Part shown: positions 8,681 through 17,536 of the stretch, piece by piece
How the letters are laid out: every line of letters begins with the position of its first letter
Position numbering within the stretch: position 1 is the first letter of the stretch
Source: Rhizobium lusitanum
Lineage (GTDB): Bacteria > Pseudomonadota > Alphaproteobacteria > Rhizobiales > Rhizobiaceae
Length of the DNA: 64,000 nucleotides
Assembly: GCF_014189535.1 (NCBI RefSeq)
Contig: NZ_CP050308.1
Span: 1,116,001-1,180,000 of the forward strand
Direction: 5' to 3'
Notes under the pieces: model-generated
Seen by the model: only the letters and a program-made list of their open reading frames with translations
What the model was told of the DNA's origin: nothing
Database searches by the model: none
Program-made: the position numbers and the translations under genes

Positions 8681-9484
8681 ATGTCGCCTGAAGAACGTCA
8701 ATTGCTCGCGTCTCTCTTCGATCGCGTGCGTTCCGCCGCCAGCACCCAACGCGATGCCGACGCGGAGAGTTTCATCAATCAGTCGGTTCACGACCAGCCC
8801 TATGCCCCCTATTTTCTGGCGCAGGCCGTCATCATGCAGGAACAGGGCATGAAGGCTGCGGCCGATCGCATCCAGCAGCTCGAAGCCCGCGTGCACGAGT
8901 TGGAGCAGCAGGGCAGCGACAACCATCAGCAGGGGCAGAGCGGCGGCTTCCTCGGCGGCCTCGGCTCGCTCTTCGGCGGCGGCCAGCAGCAGCACAACCC
9001 TGCACCCCAAGCCGGCTACCCGCAGCAGCAGGGCCGCCTCTATGACGACTACGCCCGCAATGCCCAGCCACAACCGGGTCCATGGGGCGGCCAACAACAG
9101 CCGAGCGGTCCCTGGAGCCAGCAGGCAGCACCAGCCTCGGCCGGTGGCGGCTTCCTGCGCGGCGCGCTCGGTACGGCAGCCGGCGTCGCCGGCGGCGTGA
9201 TGCTGGCAGAATCGCTCTCCAGCCTCTTCAGCCCCCATCTCGGTGGTTCCGCCGCAGGCGGTCTCGGCGGCCTCTTCGGCGGCACGGGCACTGGCGCTGC
9301 TGCCGGCATTACCGGACAGCCGGCCCAGGAGACAGTCATCAACAACTATTACGGCAACGACGACAACAACAATCAGAATGATCAGAGCGCGGCCGATTAC
9401 GCCCAAGATGCTGCCCAGGACGCTCAGGACGACGCCAATGACGATTCGTTCGACAATAGCGGCGACGACAGCTCATTTGCCTGA
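8681..9484 (+). CDS. DUF2076 family protein
   Basis: A 267-residue member of DUF2076. The conserved N-terminal region (MSPEERQLLASLF to about residue 80) is predicted helical and ends with a coiled coil (DRIQQLEARVHELEQQ). The remainder is low complexity: Gly/Gln-rich linkers, a Gly/Ala-rich hydrophobic stretch around 160-205 (GALGTAAGVAGGVMLAESL), then Asn-rich and Asp-rich tails. A textbook AAGGAGG ends five bases before the ATG and fixes the start; an apparent upstream extension is not used. Function is unknown; family members are often called periplasmic ligand-binding sensor proteins, but no signal peptide is visible here. The gene is divergent from clpP and has its own terminator. Confidence 0.85.
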   Translation: MSPEERQLLASLFDRVRSAASTQRDADAESFINQSVHDQPYAPYFLAQAVIMQEQGMKAAADRIQQLEARVHELEQQGSDNHQQGQSGGFLGGLGSLFGGGQQQHNPAPQAGYPQQQGRLYDDYARNAQPQPGPWGGQQQPSGPWSQQAAPASAGGGFLRGALGTAAGVAGGVMLAESLSSLFSPHLGGSAAGGLGGLFGGTGTGAAAGITGQPAQETVINNYYGNDDNNNQNDQSAADYAQDAAQDAQDDANDDSFDNSGDDSSFA

Positions 9485-9509
9485 GGCCAATCGTCTTTGA
9501 CCCATAAGA

Positions 9510-9542
9510 AAAGGCCGCCTCCCTCGGGATAGCGGCCTTTTT
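9510..9542. terminator. Bidirectional terminator after the DUF2076 gene
   Basis: AAAGGCCGC (9510-9518) pairs with GCGGCCTTT (9532-9540), followed by T residues on the plus strand and preceded by A residues. It lies between the convergent DUF2076 and queF genes. Confidence 0.85.
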
Positions 9543-9546
9543 CAAT

Positions 9547-10011
9547 TCAACCGCGCCCGCGATAGGGCTGCACGCCCTGATCCGGCAACCACACGCCTTC
9601 CGGCGGCTTGCCCGTCTGCCAGAAGACGTCGATCGGGATGCCGCCACGCGGATACCAATAGGCGCCGATGCGCAGCCACTTAGGCTCCAGCAACTCCACC
9701 AGACGCTTGGCGATATAGATCGAGCAATCCTCGTGGAACGCGCCATGGTTGCGGAAGGAATGCAGGAAGAGCTTCAGCGACTTCGATTCCACCAGCCACT
9801 CGTTCGGCACGTAGTCGAGGACGATATGGGCGAAATCCGGCTGGCCCGTCATCGGGCAGAGCGAGGTGAATTCCGGTGCGGTGAAGCGCACGACATAATC
9901 CGTGCCGGCATGGCCAGCGGGCACCTTCTCGAGAACGGCCACCTCGGGGTTCGCGGCCGTCTCCGTCTGGTTGCCGAGCATCGACAGGCCGGAAACATCG
10001 GTCTTGGGCAT
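9547..10011 (-). CDS. queF: NADPH-dependent 7-cyano-7-deazaguanine reductase QueF
   Basis: Reduces preQ0 to preQ1 in queuosine biosynthesis. The 154-residue length matches the short (unimodular) QueF type. The nucleophile Cys52 lies in [13 protein letters not shown] with the partner Asp59. The NADPH/substrate motif [19 protein letters not shown] follows at 72-90, and FHED is further on. It follows a cation-efflux gene so closely that its AAGGAG lies inside the end of that gene, and the upstream stop TGA is one base before the ATG. The two are almost certainly co-transcribed and perhaps translationally coupled. No other que genes are in the window. Confidence 0.96.
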   Translation of the reverse strand: MPKTDVSGLSMLGNQTETAANPEVAVLEKVPAGHAGTDYVVRFTAPEFTSLCPMTGQPDFAHIVLDYVPNEWLVESKSLKLFLHSFRNHGAFHEDCSIYIAKRLVELLEPKWLRIGAYWYPRGGIPIDVFWQTGKPPEGVWLPDQGVQPYRGRG

Positions 10012-10012
10012 A

Positions 10013-10927
10013 TCAGGTCTCCTTGATCACTTTGACGCGGATGCCGTGGGCCTTTTCGCCCTCCGGTTCCACATGAATGGTTATTTCCGCGCCCGCATGG
10101 ATCGCCCGTATGGCGTCTTCAAGGCGGTCGCAGATACGATGCGCCTCCCGTACAGGCATGGCGGCGGGTACGACAAGGTGGAAATCGACGAAAGTCACGG
10201 CCCCTGCCCGGCGCGTCTTCAGATCGTGCACGCCGAGCGACCCATCCGCATGCGTCGCAATCGCCTGCTTGATCACCTCTTCCTCCTCAGGCAGCACGGC
10301 CTTGTCCATCAACCCGTCGATGGACGTGGAGATGACCTTCCAGCCCTGATAGAGAATGTTGATCGCCACGAGAATGGCAAGCACCGGGTCGAAGATCGGA
10401 TAGCCGGTGCCGAGCGCCAGGAGCAGGCCGATGAGCACGCCGACCGAGGTATAGACATCCGACATGATGTGCTGCCCGTCCGCCGTCAGCGCCGGAGAAC
10501 GATGCTCGCGCCCGGCGCGGATCAAGATCACCGCCCACACGGCATTGATGACGCCGGCGACGAGGTTGATGGCAAGGCCGAGGACGGGCGCCTGCATCGG
10601 CTGCGGATTGCCGAGGTGCCCCACCGCCTCCTGCACGATCATCAGCGCCGCAACGACGATCATCACGCCCTCGGTGACGGCGGAGAGATATTCCGCCTTG
10701 TGATGACCGAAGGGATGGTCGTGGTCGGCCGGCTTTTGCGCATAGCGGATGACGAAGAAGGCGATGAAGGCGGCGACGACGTTGACGGCGGATTCGAGAC
10801 CGTCCGATAGCAGCGCGACGGAGCCCGTTACCCACCAGGCGGCCATCTTCAACCCCATGACGCCTAGAGATAGCGGCATGCCCCAGAAGGCCAGCTGCCG
10901 TATTGTCTGGTTGCCCTGTTCGTTCAC
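10013..10927 (-). CDS. Cation diffusion facilitator family transporter
   Basis: A 304-residue CDF-family efflux protein, a proton antiporter for Zn2+, Fe2+, Mn2+ or similar metals in the inner membrane. TM2 carries LLSDGLES and TM5 carries HIMSDVYTS, the two halves of the metal site. A His-rich cytoplasmic stretch (HDHPFGHH) lies between TM2 and TM3. The C-terminal cytoplasmic domain (about 205-304) ends with a typical His/Glu-containing strand ([11 protein letters not shown]). The GTG at 10925-10927 is the likely start, with GGAG six bases upstream; the ORF continues further up with no ribosome-binding site. Metal specificity cannot be read from sequence. It overlaps functionally with queF downstream, which shares its transcript. 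Confidence 0.9.
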   Translation of the reverse strand: MNEQGNQTIRQLAFWGMPLSLGVMGLKMAAWWVTGSVALLSDGLESAVNVVAAFIAFFVIRYAQKPADHDHPFGHHKAEYLSAVTEGVMIVVAALMIVQEAVGHLGNPQPMQAPVLGLAINLVAGVINAVWAVILIRAGREHRSPALTADGQHIMSDVYTSVGVLIGLLLALGTGYPIFDPVLAILVAINILYQGWKVISTSIDGLMDKAVLPEEEEVIKQAIATHADGSLGVHDLKTRRAGAVTFVDFHLVVPAAMPVREAHRICDRLEDAIRAIHAGAEITIHVEPEGEKAHGIRVKVIKET

Positions 10928-11211
10928 GCGTTTCTCCAATGCGGATGCGGCCCATGCATATGCGAATGAATTGCAAAAACAGCGCCGTTGAAATGCAAAA
11001 CCGCCCACGCGAAAATCGCGCAGGCGGCTCATTGGGGGCTCATATGGTGCAGAACGTACCATTTGTCAAAGGATGACCTGCACCTCGCACACCACAATTT
11101 ATCCCAAATACACCGATTAAACGAAGCCGAGCCGCCAAGCTGGTCACGCGCACGCCAGTGAAAATCATACTGGTAGTTTCCCGCGCGATCGCGCACTAAG
11201 CTATATCCTAG

Positions 11212-11997
<786 letters not shown>

Positions 11998-12037
11998 GGG
12001 GTCGCCGCTCTCCGGCAGCCCCCGACGGATTCAAGCG

Positions 12038-12673
12038 TCACGATCTGAACGCGACAAACGAGATCACGTTACCATCCGGATCGCGCACATGAAAATCGGT
12101 GCCACCCCATGCCTGCTTGGTAAGCGGCTGCGCGAACTCCACGCCCCTGGCCTTGAACTCTTCGAACAGTCCCTGGACATTCGAAACCTCGATCGAAGCC
12201 AGAATGAGCGACCCTTCCTTTGCCGCTGCCGCTGCAAAGTAGGGCTCGTAGACGAGCCGCAAGTGAATCCAGATGCCGTCACGCGAGACCGCTCCATAGA
12301 ACGGCGGTGCGCCATGCAGGAAATCTGTCACGAAGCCCAGCCTGTCCCTGAAGAAGGCCGCGCTGGCCGTCACATCCCGCACGAAAAGGATCGGTATGAC
12401 GCTCTTGAAAACCGGCGGCTCGGGCGATATGGCCGGCGTCTTCGGCGCATTCACTGCCACGGCCTTCAACTCGGCCCAACTTTTGTGGCCCGCTTCAACC
12501 GCAACAATCTCCTGCGCCAGCGTCAGAGGGAATTTCATCGCCAGGATCTCGCGATCCGTCAACTCGCTGAAACGGTCGAGCGTTCGAACTCTTCCACCAA
12601 TGGAATAGTCGCGATCACGGTGCCAGCGCATCAGCAGCTTGGCTTGTTTGCGATAGGTATCGAGGGTTGGCAT
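12038..12673 (-). CDS. Glyoxalase/bleomycin-resistance (VOC) protein with N-terminal helical domain
   Basis: Two parts are visible. Residues 1-80 form a helical region starting LDTYRKQAKLLMRWHRDRDYS, a module that often precedes ankyrin or VOC domains. Residues 88-211 are a VOC domain: PILFVRDVTASAAFFRDRLGF begins it and WGGTDFHVRDPDGNVISF ends it. VOC proteins may be dioxygenases, epimerases, glyoxalases or antibiotic-binding proteins. The His/Glu metal ligands are only partly evident, so a binding role is as likely as catalysis. It stands alone, convergent with bluB. Length is 211 residues. Confidence 0.8.
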   Translation of the reverse strand: MPTLDTYRKQAKLLMRWHRDRDYSIGGRVRTLDRFSELTDREILAMKFPLTLAQEIVAVEAGHKSWAELKAVAVNAPKTPAISPEPPVFKSVIPILFVRDVTASAAFFRDRLGFVTDFLHGAPPFYGAVSRDGIWIHLRLVYEPYFAAAAAKEGSLILASIEVSNVQGLFEEFKARGVEFAQPLTKQAWGGTDFHVRDPDGNVISFVAFRS

Positions 12674-12823
12674 GGGCGGACTCCTGCTGAGGATTATCAG
12701 CGGGCAGGCCTAGCCCTTTCGGCCCCAATGCCGATGTGCCCCACAGGAACGCTGGAAGATTAATTTACAGCCCACGGCAAGTCAAACCACCTATAACGTA
12801 CCTGTGCGAGCAAGACTTGCAGC

Positions 12824-12862
12824 AAAACACCCCCATGCATTTTTCAGAGTGCATGGGGGTGT
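12824..12862 (-). terminator. Rho-independent terminator of trpE(G)
   Basis: A perfect 13-base-pair stem, ACACCCCCATGCA (12827-12839) with TGCATGGGGGTGT (12850-12862). On the minus strand it is followed by TTTT. It lies about 30 bases after the trpE(G) stop codon. Confidence 0.88.
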
Positions 12863-12890
12863 CCAAATTTCGCGGCTAATGGCTCTCGCG

Positions 12891-15080
12891 TCAGGCCGCC
12901 TTGGTTTTCGCCCGGCGCGCCAGATGCGCCACCACATTCTCGATCATCCGCATGCCGGCGTCGCCGCCGAGCGTCATGATCGATTCCGGATGGAACTGCA
13001 CCGCCGCGATCGGCTCCTTGACGTGCTCGATGCCCATGATCGTACCGTCCTCGCTTTCCGCCGTGATCATGAAATCACGCGGCAGGGTCGAGGGATCGGC
13101 GAAGATCGAGTGATAGCGGCCGACGGTGACTTCACGGCCGAGGCCGGAGAAGACCAGGCCCGGCTCCAGCACGCGGATGCGCGACGGTTTGCCGTGCATC
13201 GGCACTGCCAGATGGCGAAGCTCGCCGCCATAGGCTTCGGCCAGCGCTTGCAAGCCTAGGCAGACGCCGAAGATCGGCAGGTTGCGCGCCCTCGCCTTCT
13301 TGATGGTCGCCTTGCAGTCGAAATCCTTCGGATTGCCCGGTCCCGGCGACAACACCACCAGATCCGGATCCAGCCGGTCGAAGACCTCTTCCGGCACCGG
13401 CGTACGCACGGTCGAAACCGTAGCCCCCGTCTGGCGGAAATAATTCGCCAGCGTGTGCACGAAGCTGTCTTCATGGTCGATCAGCAGGATCTTCACGCCC
13501 TTGCCGACGGAAGCAACATCGCGCTGCTGCTTGCCGGAATTCGCAGCCTTGGCATCACGGATGGCAGACAGCATGGCGGAGGCCTTCAGTTCGGTTTCGG
13601 CTTCTTCTTCCTCGGGATTCGAGTCGTTCAGCAGCGTGGCACCGGCCCGCACCTCGGCAATGCCGTCCTTGATGCGCACGGTGCGCAGCGTCAGGCCAGT
13701 GTTCATGTCGCCGTTGAAGCCGACCATGCCGATAGCACCACCATACCACGCGCGCGGGCTCTTCTCATGGCTCTCGATGAAGCGCATGGCCCAGAGCTTC
13801 GGCGCGCCGGTGACGGTGACGGCCCATGCATGGCTGAGGAAACCGTCGAAGGCGTCCATGTCGTCGCGCAGACGACCTTCGATATGGTCGACCGTGTGGA
13901 TAAGGCGCGAATACATCTCGATCTGCCGACGACCGATGACCTTGACCGAGCCCGGTTCACAGACGCGGCTCTTGTCGTTGCGGTCGACATCCGAGCACAT
14001 GGTCAACTCGGACTCATCTTTCTTGGAGTTCAAGAGCTTCAGGATCTGCTCGCTATCGGCGATCGGGTCGTCACCACGCTTGATCGTGCCCGAGATCGGG
14101 CAAGTCTCGATACGGCGACCGGAGACGCGCACGAACATTTCCGGCGAAGCGCCGACCAGATATTCCTGATTGCCGAGATTGATGAAGAAGGAATAGGGCG
14201 ACGGATTGATCGCCTTCAGCCGCTTGGAAATATCCGACGGCTTGCTGTCGCAGCGCTCCATGAACTTCTGGCCGGGCACCACTTCGAAGAGATCACCCTT
14301 GCGGAAGCTCTCCTTGGCCTTGGTCACAAGTTCCGCATATTCGCCGGGGCGATGATCGCTCTTCGGCGGAATGGCGTCGGTGTGGCGGAAAGCCTCGGTG
14401 ACGATATCACCGGCCTTGCCCTCGGTCGAAATGCCGCCCTTGGCGAAATCATAACGATCGATCCACGCCTTGGCGGAGTAATTGTCGACCACCAGGATTT
14501 CGTCCGGCAGGTACAGCACCATGTCGCGCTGGTCGTCGGGACGCTTGAGCTTCAGATTGATGGCATCAAACTGAAAAGCGAGATCGTAGCCGAAGGCGCC
14601 GTAGAAACCGATGCTGGCATCGGCTTGCGAATAGAAGAGATCGGTCACGGCGCGCAGCACGGTGAACACCGTCGGCATCTTCGAGCGCTCTTCCTCGGTA
14701 AAGACACGATCCGGCGTCTTCACCGTCAGGTCGAGCCTACGCGCGGTCGAGGCACCCAACGTCAATTCGGAAACCGTCTTCAGCTTTTCGGTGATGAAAG
14801 CGAGAATGACCTCGCCACGCTCGTTATAGGCTTCGATCCAGACGTCGCGCCCATTGCAGGACAGGCCGAGCGGCGGATCGACGACGGCGGTGTCCCAACG
14901 GGTATAACGGCCAGGATATTCATAGTTCGAAGAAAACACCGCGCCGCGGCGCTCGTCGAGCTTGTCAATATAGGATGAAACCGCATCCGCATAAGGCGTC
15001 GGCCGGCGCTGGCGGGTGACGGTGATCCCGCCCTTGGTCTCGTAGATTTCAGCACCGTCATCCCGCAGGATCGTTACCAT
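12891..15080 (-). CDS. trpE: Anthranilate synthase, fused TrpE and TrpG
   Basis: Converts chorismate and glutamine to anthranilate, the first step of tryptophan synthesis. The two subunits are fused in one chain of 729 residues, the known arrangement in rhizobia, often written trpE(G). The N-terminal chorismate-binding part includes [12 protein letters not shown] and [16 protein letters not shown]. From about residue 530 the glutamine amidotransferase domain begins ([19 protein letters not shown]), with the catalytic Cys in [10 protein letters not shown] near 608 and the His-Glu pair in QFHPESIMT near 697. The trpL leader and attenuator lie directly upstream, so the gene responds to charged tRNA-Trp. 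A strong terminator follows it. Confidence 0.97.
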   Translation of the reverse strand: MVTILRDDGAEIYETKGGITVTRQRRPTPYADAVSSYIDKLDERRGAVFSSNYEYPGRYTRWDTAVVDPPLGLSCNGRDVWIEAYNERGEVILAFITEKLKTVSELTLGASTARRLDLTVKTPDRVFTEEERSKMPTVFTVLRAVTDLFYSQADASIGFYGAFGYDLAFQFDAINLKLKRPDDQRDMVLYLPDEILVVDNYSAKAWIDRYDFAKGGISTEGKAGDIVTEAFRHTDAIPPKSDHRPGEYAELVTKAKESFRKGDLFEVVPGQKFMERCDSKPSDISKRLKAINPSPYSFFINLGNQEYLVGASPEMFVRVSGRRIETCPISGTIKRGDDPIADSEQILKLLNSKKDESELTMCSDVDRNDKSRVCEPGSVKVIGRRQIEMYSRLIHTVDHIEGRLRDDMDAFDGFLSHAWAVTVTGAPKLWAMRFIESHEKSPRAWYGGAIGMVGFNGDMNTGLTLRTVRIKDGIAEVRAGATLLNDSNPEEEEAETELKASAMLSAIRDAKAANSGKQQRDVASVGKGVKILLIDHEDSFVHTLANYFRQTGATVSTVRTPVPEEVFDRLDPDLVVLSPGPGNPKDFDCKATIKKARARNLPIFGVCLGLQALAEAYGGELRHLAVPMHGKPSRIRVLEPGLVFSGLGREVTVGRYHSIFADPSTLPRDFMITAESEDGTIMGIEHVKEPIAAVQFHPESIMTLGGDAGMRMIENVVAHLARRAKTKAA

Positions 15081-15128
15081 TGTTCCTCACTCCGTTATCA
15101 GGCCCGGATGACAGGCGGCCATTATAAC

Positions 15129-15158
15129 AAAAAAGCCGCCTCGAAATCTCGGGCGGCT
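15129..15158 (-). terminator. trp attenuator terminator hairpin
   Basis: On the minus strand AGCCGCC and GGCGGCT form the stem around a short loop, followed by six T. It lies between trpL and trpE(G), so it works as the conditional terminator of the attenuator. Confidence 0.85.
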
Positions 15159-15195
15159 CACTCGTCGTCTTTGAACACGATTGGTCGAGGCCGCT

Positions 15196-15243
15196 TTAGC
15201 GAGCCCACCACCACGATACGTTGTTGTTCAAAGACATGTTCAT
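15196..15243 (-). CDS. trpL: trp leader peptide TrpL
   Basis: A 15-residue leader peptide, MNMSLNNNVSWWWAR, with three consecutive Trp codons followed by Ala-Arg-stop. It closely resembles the leader peptide known from Sinorhizobium (ending in WWWAR). Ribosome stalling on the Trp codons when charged tRNA-Trp is scarce would favour the antiterminator. A promoter TTGCGC-N17-TAACAA ends eight bases before the A of the ATG, so the mRNA probably begins at the start codon, with no Shine-Dalgarno. An internal ATG (third codon) is an alternative start. Confidence 0.88.
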   Translation of the reverse strand: MNMSLNNNVSWWWAR

Positions 15244-15251
15244 GGTGCGAA

Positions 15252-15280
15252 TTGTTAGCGTGAGATGAGATGATGCGCAA
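15252..15280 (-). promoter_or_regulatory. Predicted trpLE(G) promoter
   Basis: The -35 box TTGCGC (15275-15280) and the -10 box TAACAA (15252-15257) are separated by 17 bases on the minus strand. Transcription would start at or next to the trpL start codon. Confidence 0.65.
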
Positions 15281-15338
15281 GCGGGGGATGGGAGGAAAGT
15301 TCTAGGCGGACGGCAAGCACGGCAAGACGCGGGGCCGA

Positions 15339-15591
15339 TCTCGCCCCTGGCGGGCGAGAAAGCAATTTCATTGGCTTAGGAATTGCGGCGCCGGAGATTC
15401 AGCATATTCAAAAGCTTAGCGCAATTTCTAAGCCATTGAAATTGCAAGAGCGGGGTCTGCTTCCTGCGTTAACGCACCGGCAATGCATCGCACCCCTACC
15501 TACCCCCTCTCTTGCAAAAACTAAGACTTAGACGAGGGACGAGCCCTCATCTAAGCCAAAGTTTTTGCTTTCTCGCCCGCCAGGGGCGAGA
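15339..15591. repeat. Composite palindromic element with 26-bp perfect terminal inverted repeats
   Basis: The outer arms, 15339-15364 and 15566-15591, are perfect reverse complements over 26 bases. Each arm can also fold on itself (TCTCGCCC with GGGCGAGA). Two further palindromes lie inside: 15362-15387 with 15420-15445 (24 of 26 matching), and 15514-15538 with 15544-15568 (21 of 25). Weaker complementarity extends outward to about 15329 and 15602. No protein is encoded and no obvious target-site duplication is seen. The structure fits a MITE or a mosaic intergenic repeat of the rhizobial type. It lies between the trp promoter and the 3' end of the ABC-F gene. Confidence 0.75.
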
Positions 15592-15609
15592 CAAGGCTCC
15601 GCACCCTTT

Positions 15610-17132
15610 TTACTCCCGCCGTCCCGCCTCCGCGAAAAACACTTCCGGCCCTTCCACCTCGACCAGCCGCTTCCGGTCGATCAGCCAGAAACGGTTGCCG
15701 ATGTTGCGGACGAAGCTGCGATCGTGGGAGACGAGCAGGCAGCTTGCCTCCTGTGCCATCAGCTCACCCTCCAGCGCCTCCTGCCCGTCGATGTCGAGAT
15801 GGTTGGTCGACTCGTCGAGCAGGTAGAAGTTGGGATTGGTGAGTCTGAGCACCAGCATCGCCAGTCTGGCCTTCTGCCCGCCCGACAGCCTGCCGATGGC
15901 GCGACCCTGCATGTCGATGCCCATGCCAGCACCTGCCAGCAGTGTGCGTGCCCGTTGCTCACCAAGCTCGAACAGCCGCGTGATGACGCCAAGCGGTGTG
16001 TCGTCCTGACCGAGATTGGACAAGGCCTGGTCGCTATAGCCGAGCACCAATGATGGCGTCGCCTTGAGCCCCCCAAGGCGTCCTGACCGACAATGGCCTT
16101 GCGGATCATCTCGACAAGCCGGGTCTTACCGGCACCGTTAGGCCCAAGCAGGACGATGCGGTCGCCCTGGCAGATCCAGTGCTTGCCGGTCTTGAACAGC
16201 AGGGTCCCGTCCGGCGTCTCGACGGAGGCGTCATCTAGCGTCACCAGTATTTTCGCCTGAGTGCCGCGATTGGTAAGCTTGATCGCGCCCGCCGAACGCT
16301 CCAGATAGCCCGGCCGGGCCGCGTCTTCCAATCGTTCGGCCCGCGCCTTCAGCTGCTTCGTCTTCACCGTCAGCAGGTCGCTGCCGGAGTTGATACCGAG
16401 ATTGTTGAGCTTGGCCGCCTGCTTGCGTAGTTGCTGCGCCACCTTCATGTCCTTCTGGAAACGCCGCTCGTCCGAGGCGTCGGCCTCATCCAGCGCGGCC
16501 CTAGCCCGGCCATAGGGCAAGGCATAGGTCTGCGATTGCTCCTGGCGCAGGAACAGCGTGCGGTTGGTAACGGCGTCGAGAAAGGCGCGGTCGTGGCTTG
16601 CAATCAGCACCGGCACATCGCGGGGCAAAGCGTTCAGCCACTCTTCCAGCAGGGCAATCTTGGCGAGATCGAGATGGTTGGTCGGCTCGTCCAAGAGCAG
16701 AACATCGGGCTCCGTCACCCAGACGCGAGCAAGCATGGCCAGCCGCTGCCAGCCACCGCTGAGTTCGCTAAGCGCCCTCTCCCGCAGCACCTCCGGCACG
16801 TCGAGGGAATCGAGCGTGACATCGACGCGCCAACCCTCACTCTCGGCCTGCTCCGCCGGCAGAGCACGAAGAACCGCATCGTAAAAGGGCACATTCGCGA
16901 GATCGGCGGGCACATTCTGCTCGACATAGCCGACCGTGAGGCCGCGCGAGCGGGTGATATCCCCCACCGTCGGCTCCAGCCTGCCGGCGACGCAATTGAG
17001 CAGCGTCGACTTGCCCCGCCCGTTGGCCGCAACGATGCCGATGCGATCGCCGGCCGTGACGGTGAAATTGAGATTGGACATCAGCGGCACACCGAGGGTG
17101 ACGCCGAAATTGCGGAGATTGATCAGAGTCAT
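15610..17132 (-). pseudogene. ABC-F family ATPase, frameshifted
   Basis: A soluble protein with two ABC ATPase domains and no membrane part, as in the ABC-F family (EttA, Uup and antibiotic-resistance factors), which act on the ribosome. The first domain has ANGRGKSTLLN near residue 40, LSELSGGWQRLAML and LLLDEPTNHLD. The linker is basic (VKTKQLKARAERLE), then a second Walker A, GPNGAGKTR. The frame breaks at a run of six G (16068-16073): IVGQDALGG runs out of frame, and the rest (LGYSDQALSN, RLSGGQKARL, LLDESTNHLDID) continues in another frame to 15610. One added base, such as a seventh G, restores 507 residues. The start at 17132 has GGAAGA upstream. It may be a true pseudogene, slippage or a sequencing error. 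Confidence 0.85.
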
Positions 17133-17309
17133 GGTCTTCTTCCGGTCTGACCCAAACACCTCGCTGCATCGATCGAAGACGTCCTATCGCCTCATGATGC
17201 CGGAGTTGCTCGGTCAATTATCATGACACAGCCGCGCGAACATAAAAGTTCGGCGCTGCATTACCCATAGGGGCAGACCAGAAGGAAATGATTGAGTGAC
17301 AGCCTCTGA

Positions 17310-17381
17310 TCAGCCCTGCAAACGCATTTGCAGGGCGGGAGTCGGACCGAACTGGCGAATATGCCAGACTATCTTAGTCAT
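17310..17381 (-). CDS. Candidate small ORF (23 residues) with strong ribosome-binding site
   Basis: A short ORF encoding MTKIVWHIRQFG followed by PTPALQMRLQG. GAGAGGAGG ends five bases before its ATG, one of the best Shine-Dalgarno sites in the window. A promoter-like TTGTAA-N17-TATTCA lies about 40 bases upstream. A perfect 10-bp stem with four-base loop (GCCCTGCAAA at 17313-17322 with TTTGCAGGGC at 17327-17336) covers the last codons. It sits 177 bases before the ABC-F gene on the same strand, behind the terminator of the TonB receptor. It may be a leader peptide for the ABC-F gene or an independent small protein. I do not recognise the sequence. Confidence 0.4.
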   Translation of the reverse strand: MTKIVWHIRQFGPTPALQMRLQG

Positions 17382-17422
17382 ACGGTCCTCCTCTCTCAAA
17401 ACAGGGAATAGGTTGCGCAGTC

Positions 17423-17451
17423 TGAATAGCATCGAAGGCTGCGATTTACAA
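17423..17451 (-). promoter_or_regulatory. Predicted promoter of the small ORF and ABC-F gene
   Basis: On the minus strand TTGTAA (17446-17451) and TATTCA (17423-17428) are spaced by 17 bases, between the receptor terminator and the small ORF. Confidence 0.45.
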
Positions 17452-17484
17452 TTGCATGCACCCGACGACACCAGGCCAAAGCGC

Positions 17485-17510
17485 AAAAAAGGCGATGCCG
17501 AAGCACCGCC
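17485..17510 (-). terminator. Terminator of the TonB receptor gene
   Basis: On the minus strand GGCGGTGC and GCATCGCC pair (one G-U) around a TTCG tetraloop, followed by TTTTTT. It lies 27 bases after the receptor stop codon. Confidence 0.88.
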
Positions 17511-17536
17511 CAAGTTTGCTGCATCGAAAAGACGAC

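Larger units (their letters stand above)
15129..15243 (-). ncRNA. trp leader RNA (rnTrpL-like attenuator transcript)
   Basis: From the trpL ATG to the U-run lies a transcript of about 115 bases. The segment after the trpL stop, AAAGCGGCCTCGA, can pair with downstream GC-rich arms, giving alternatives to the terminator hairpin. In Sinorhizobium meliloti the attenuated transcript is a known small RNA that acts in trans and its peptide also has functions. The same roles here are an inference from the conserved layout. Confidence 0.7.

Noticed and set aside
13455..14978. A 507-codon plus-strand ORF opposite trpE(G)
   Set aside because: Antisense shadow of a conserved gene; biased composition and no homology pattern.
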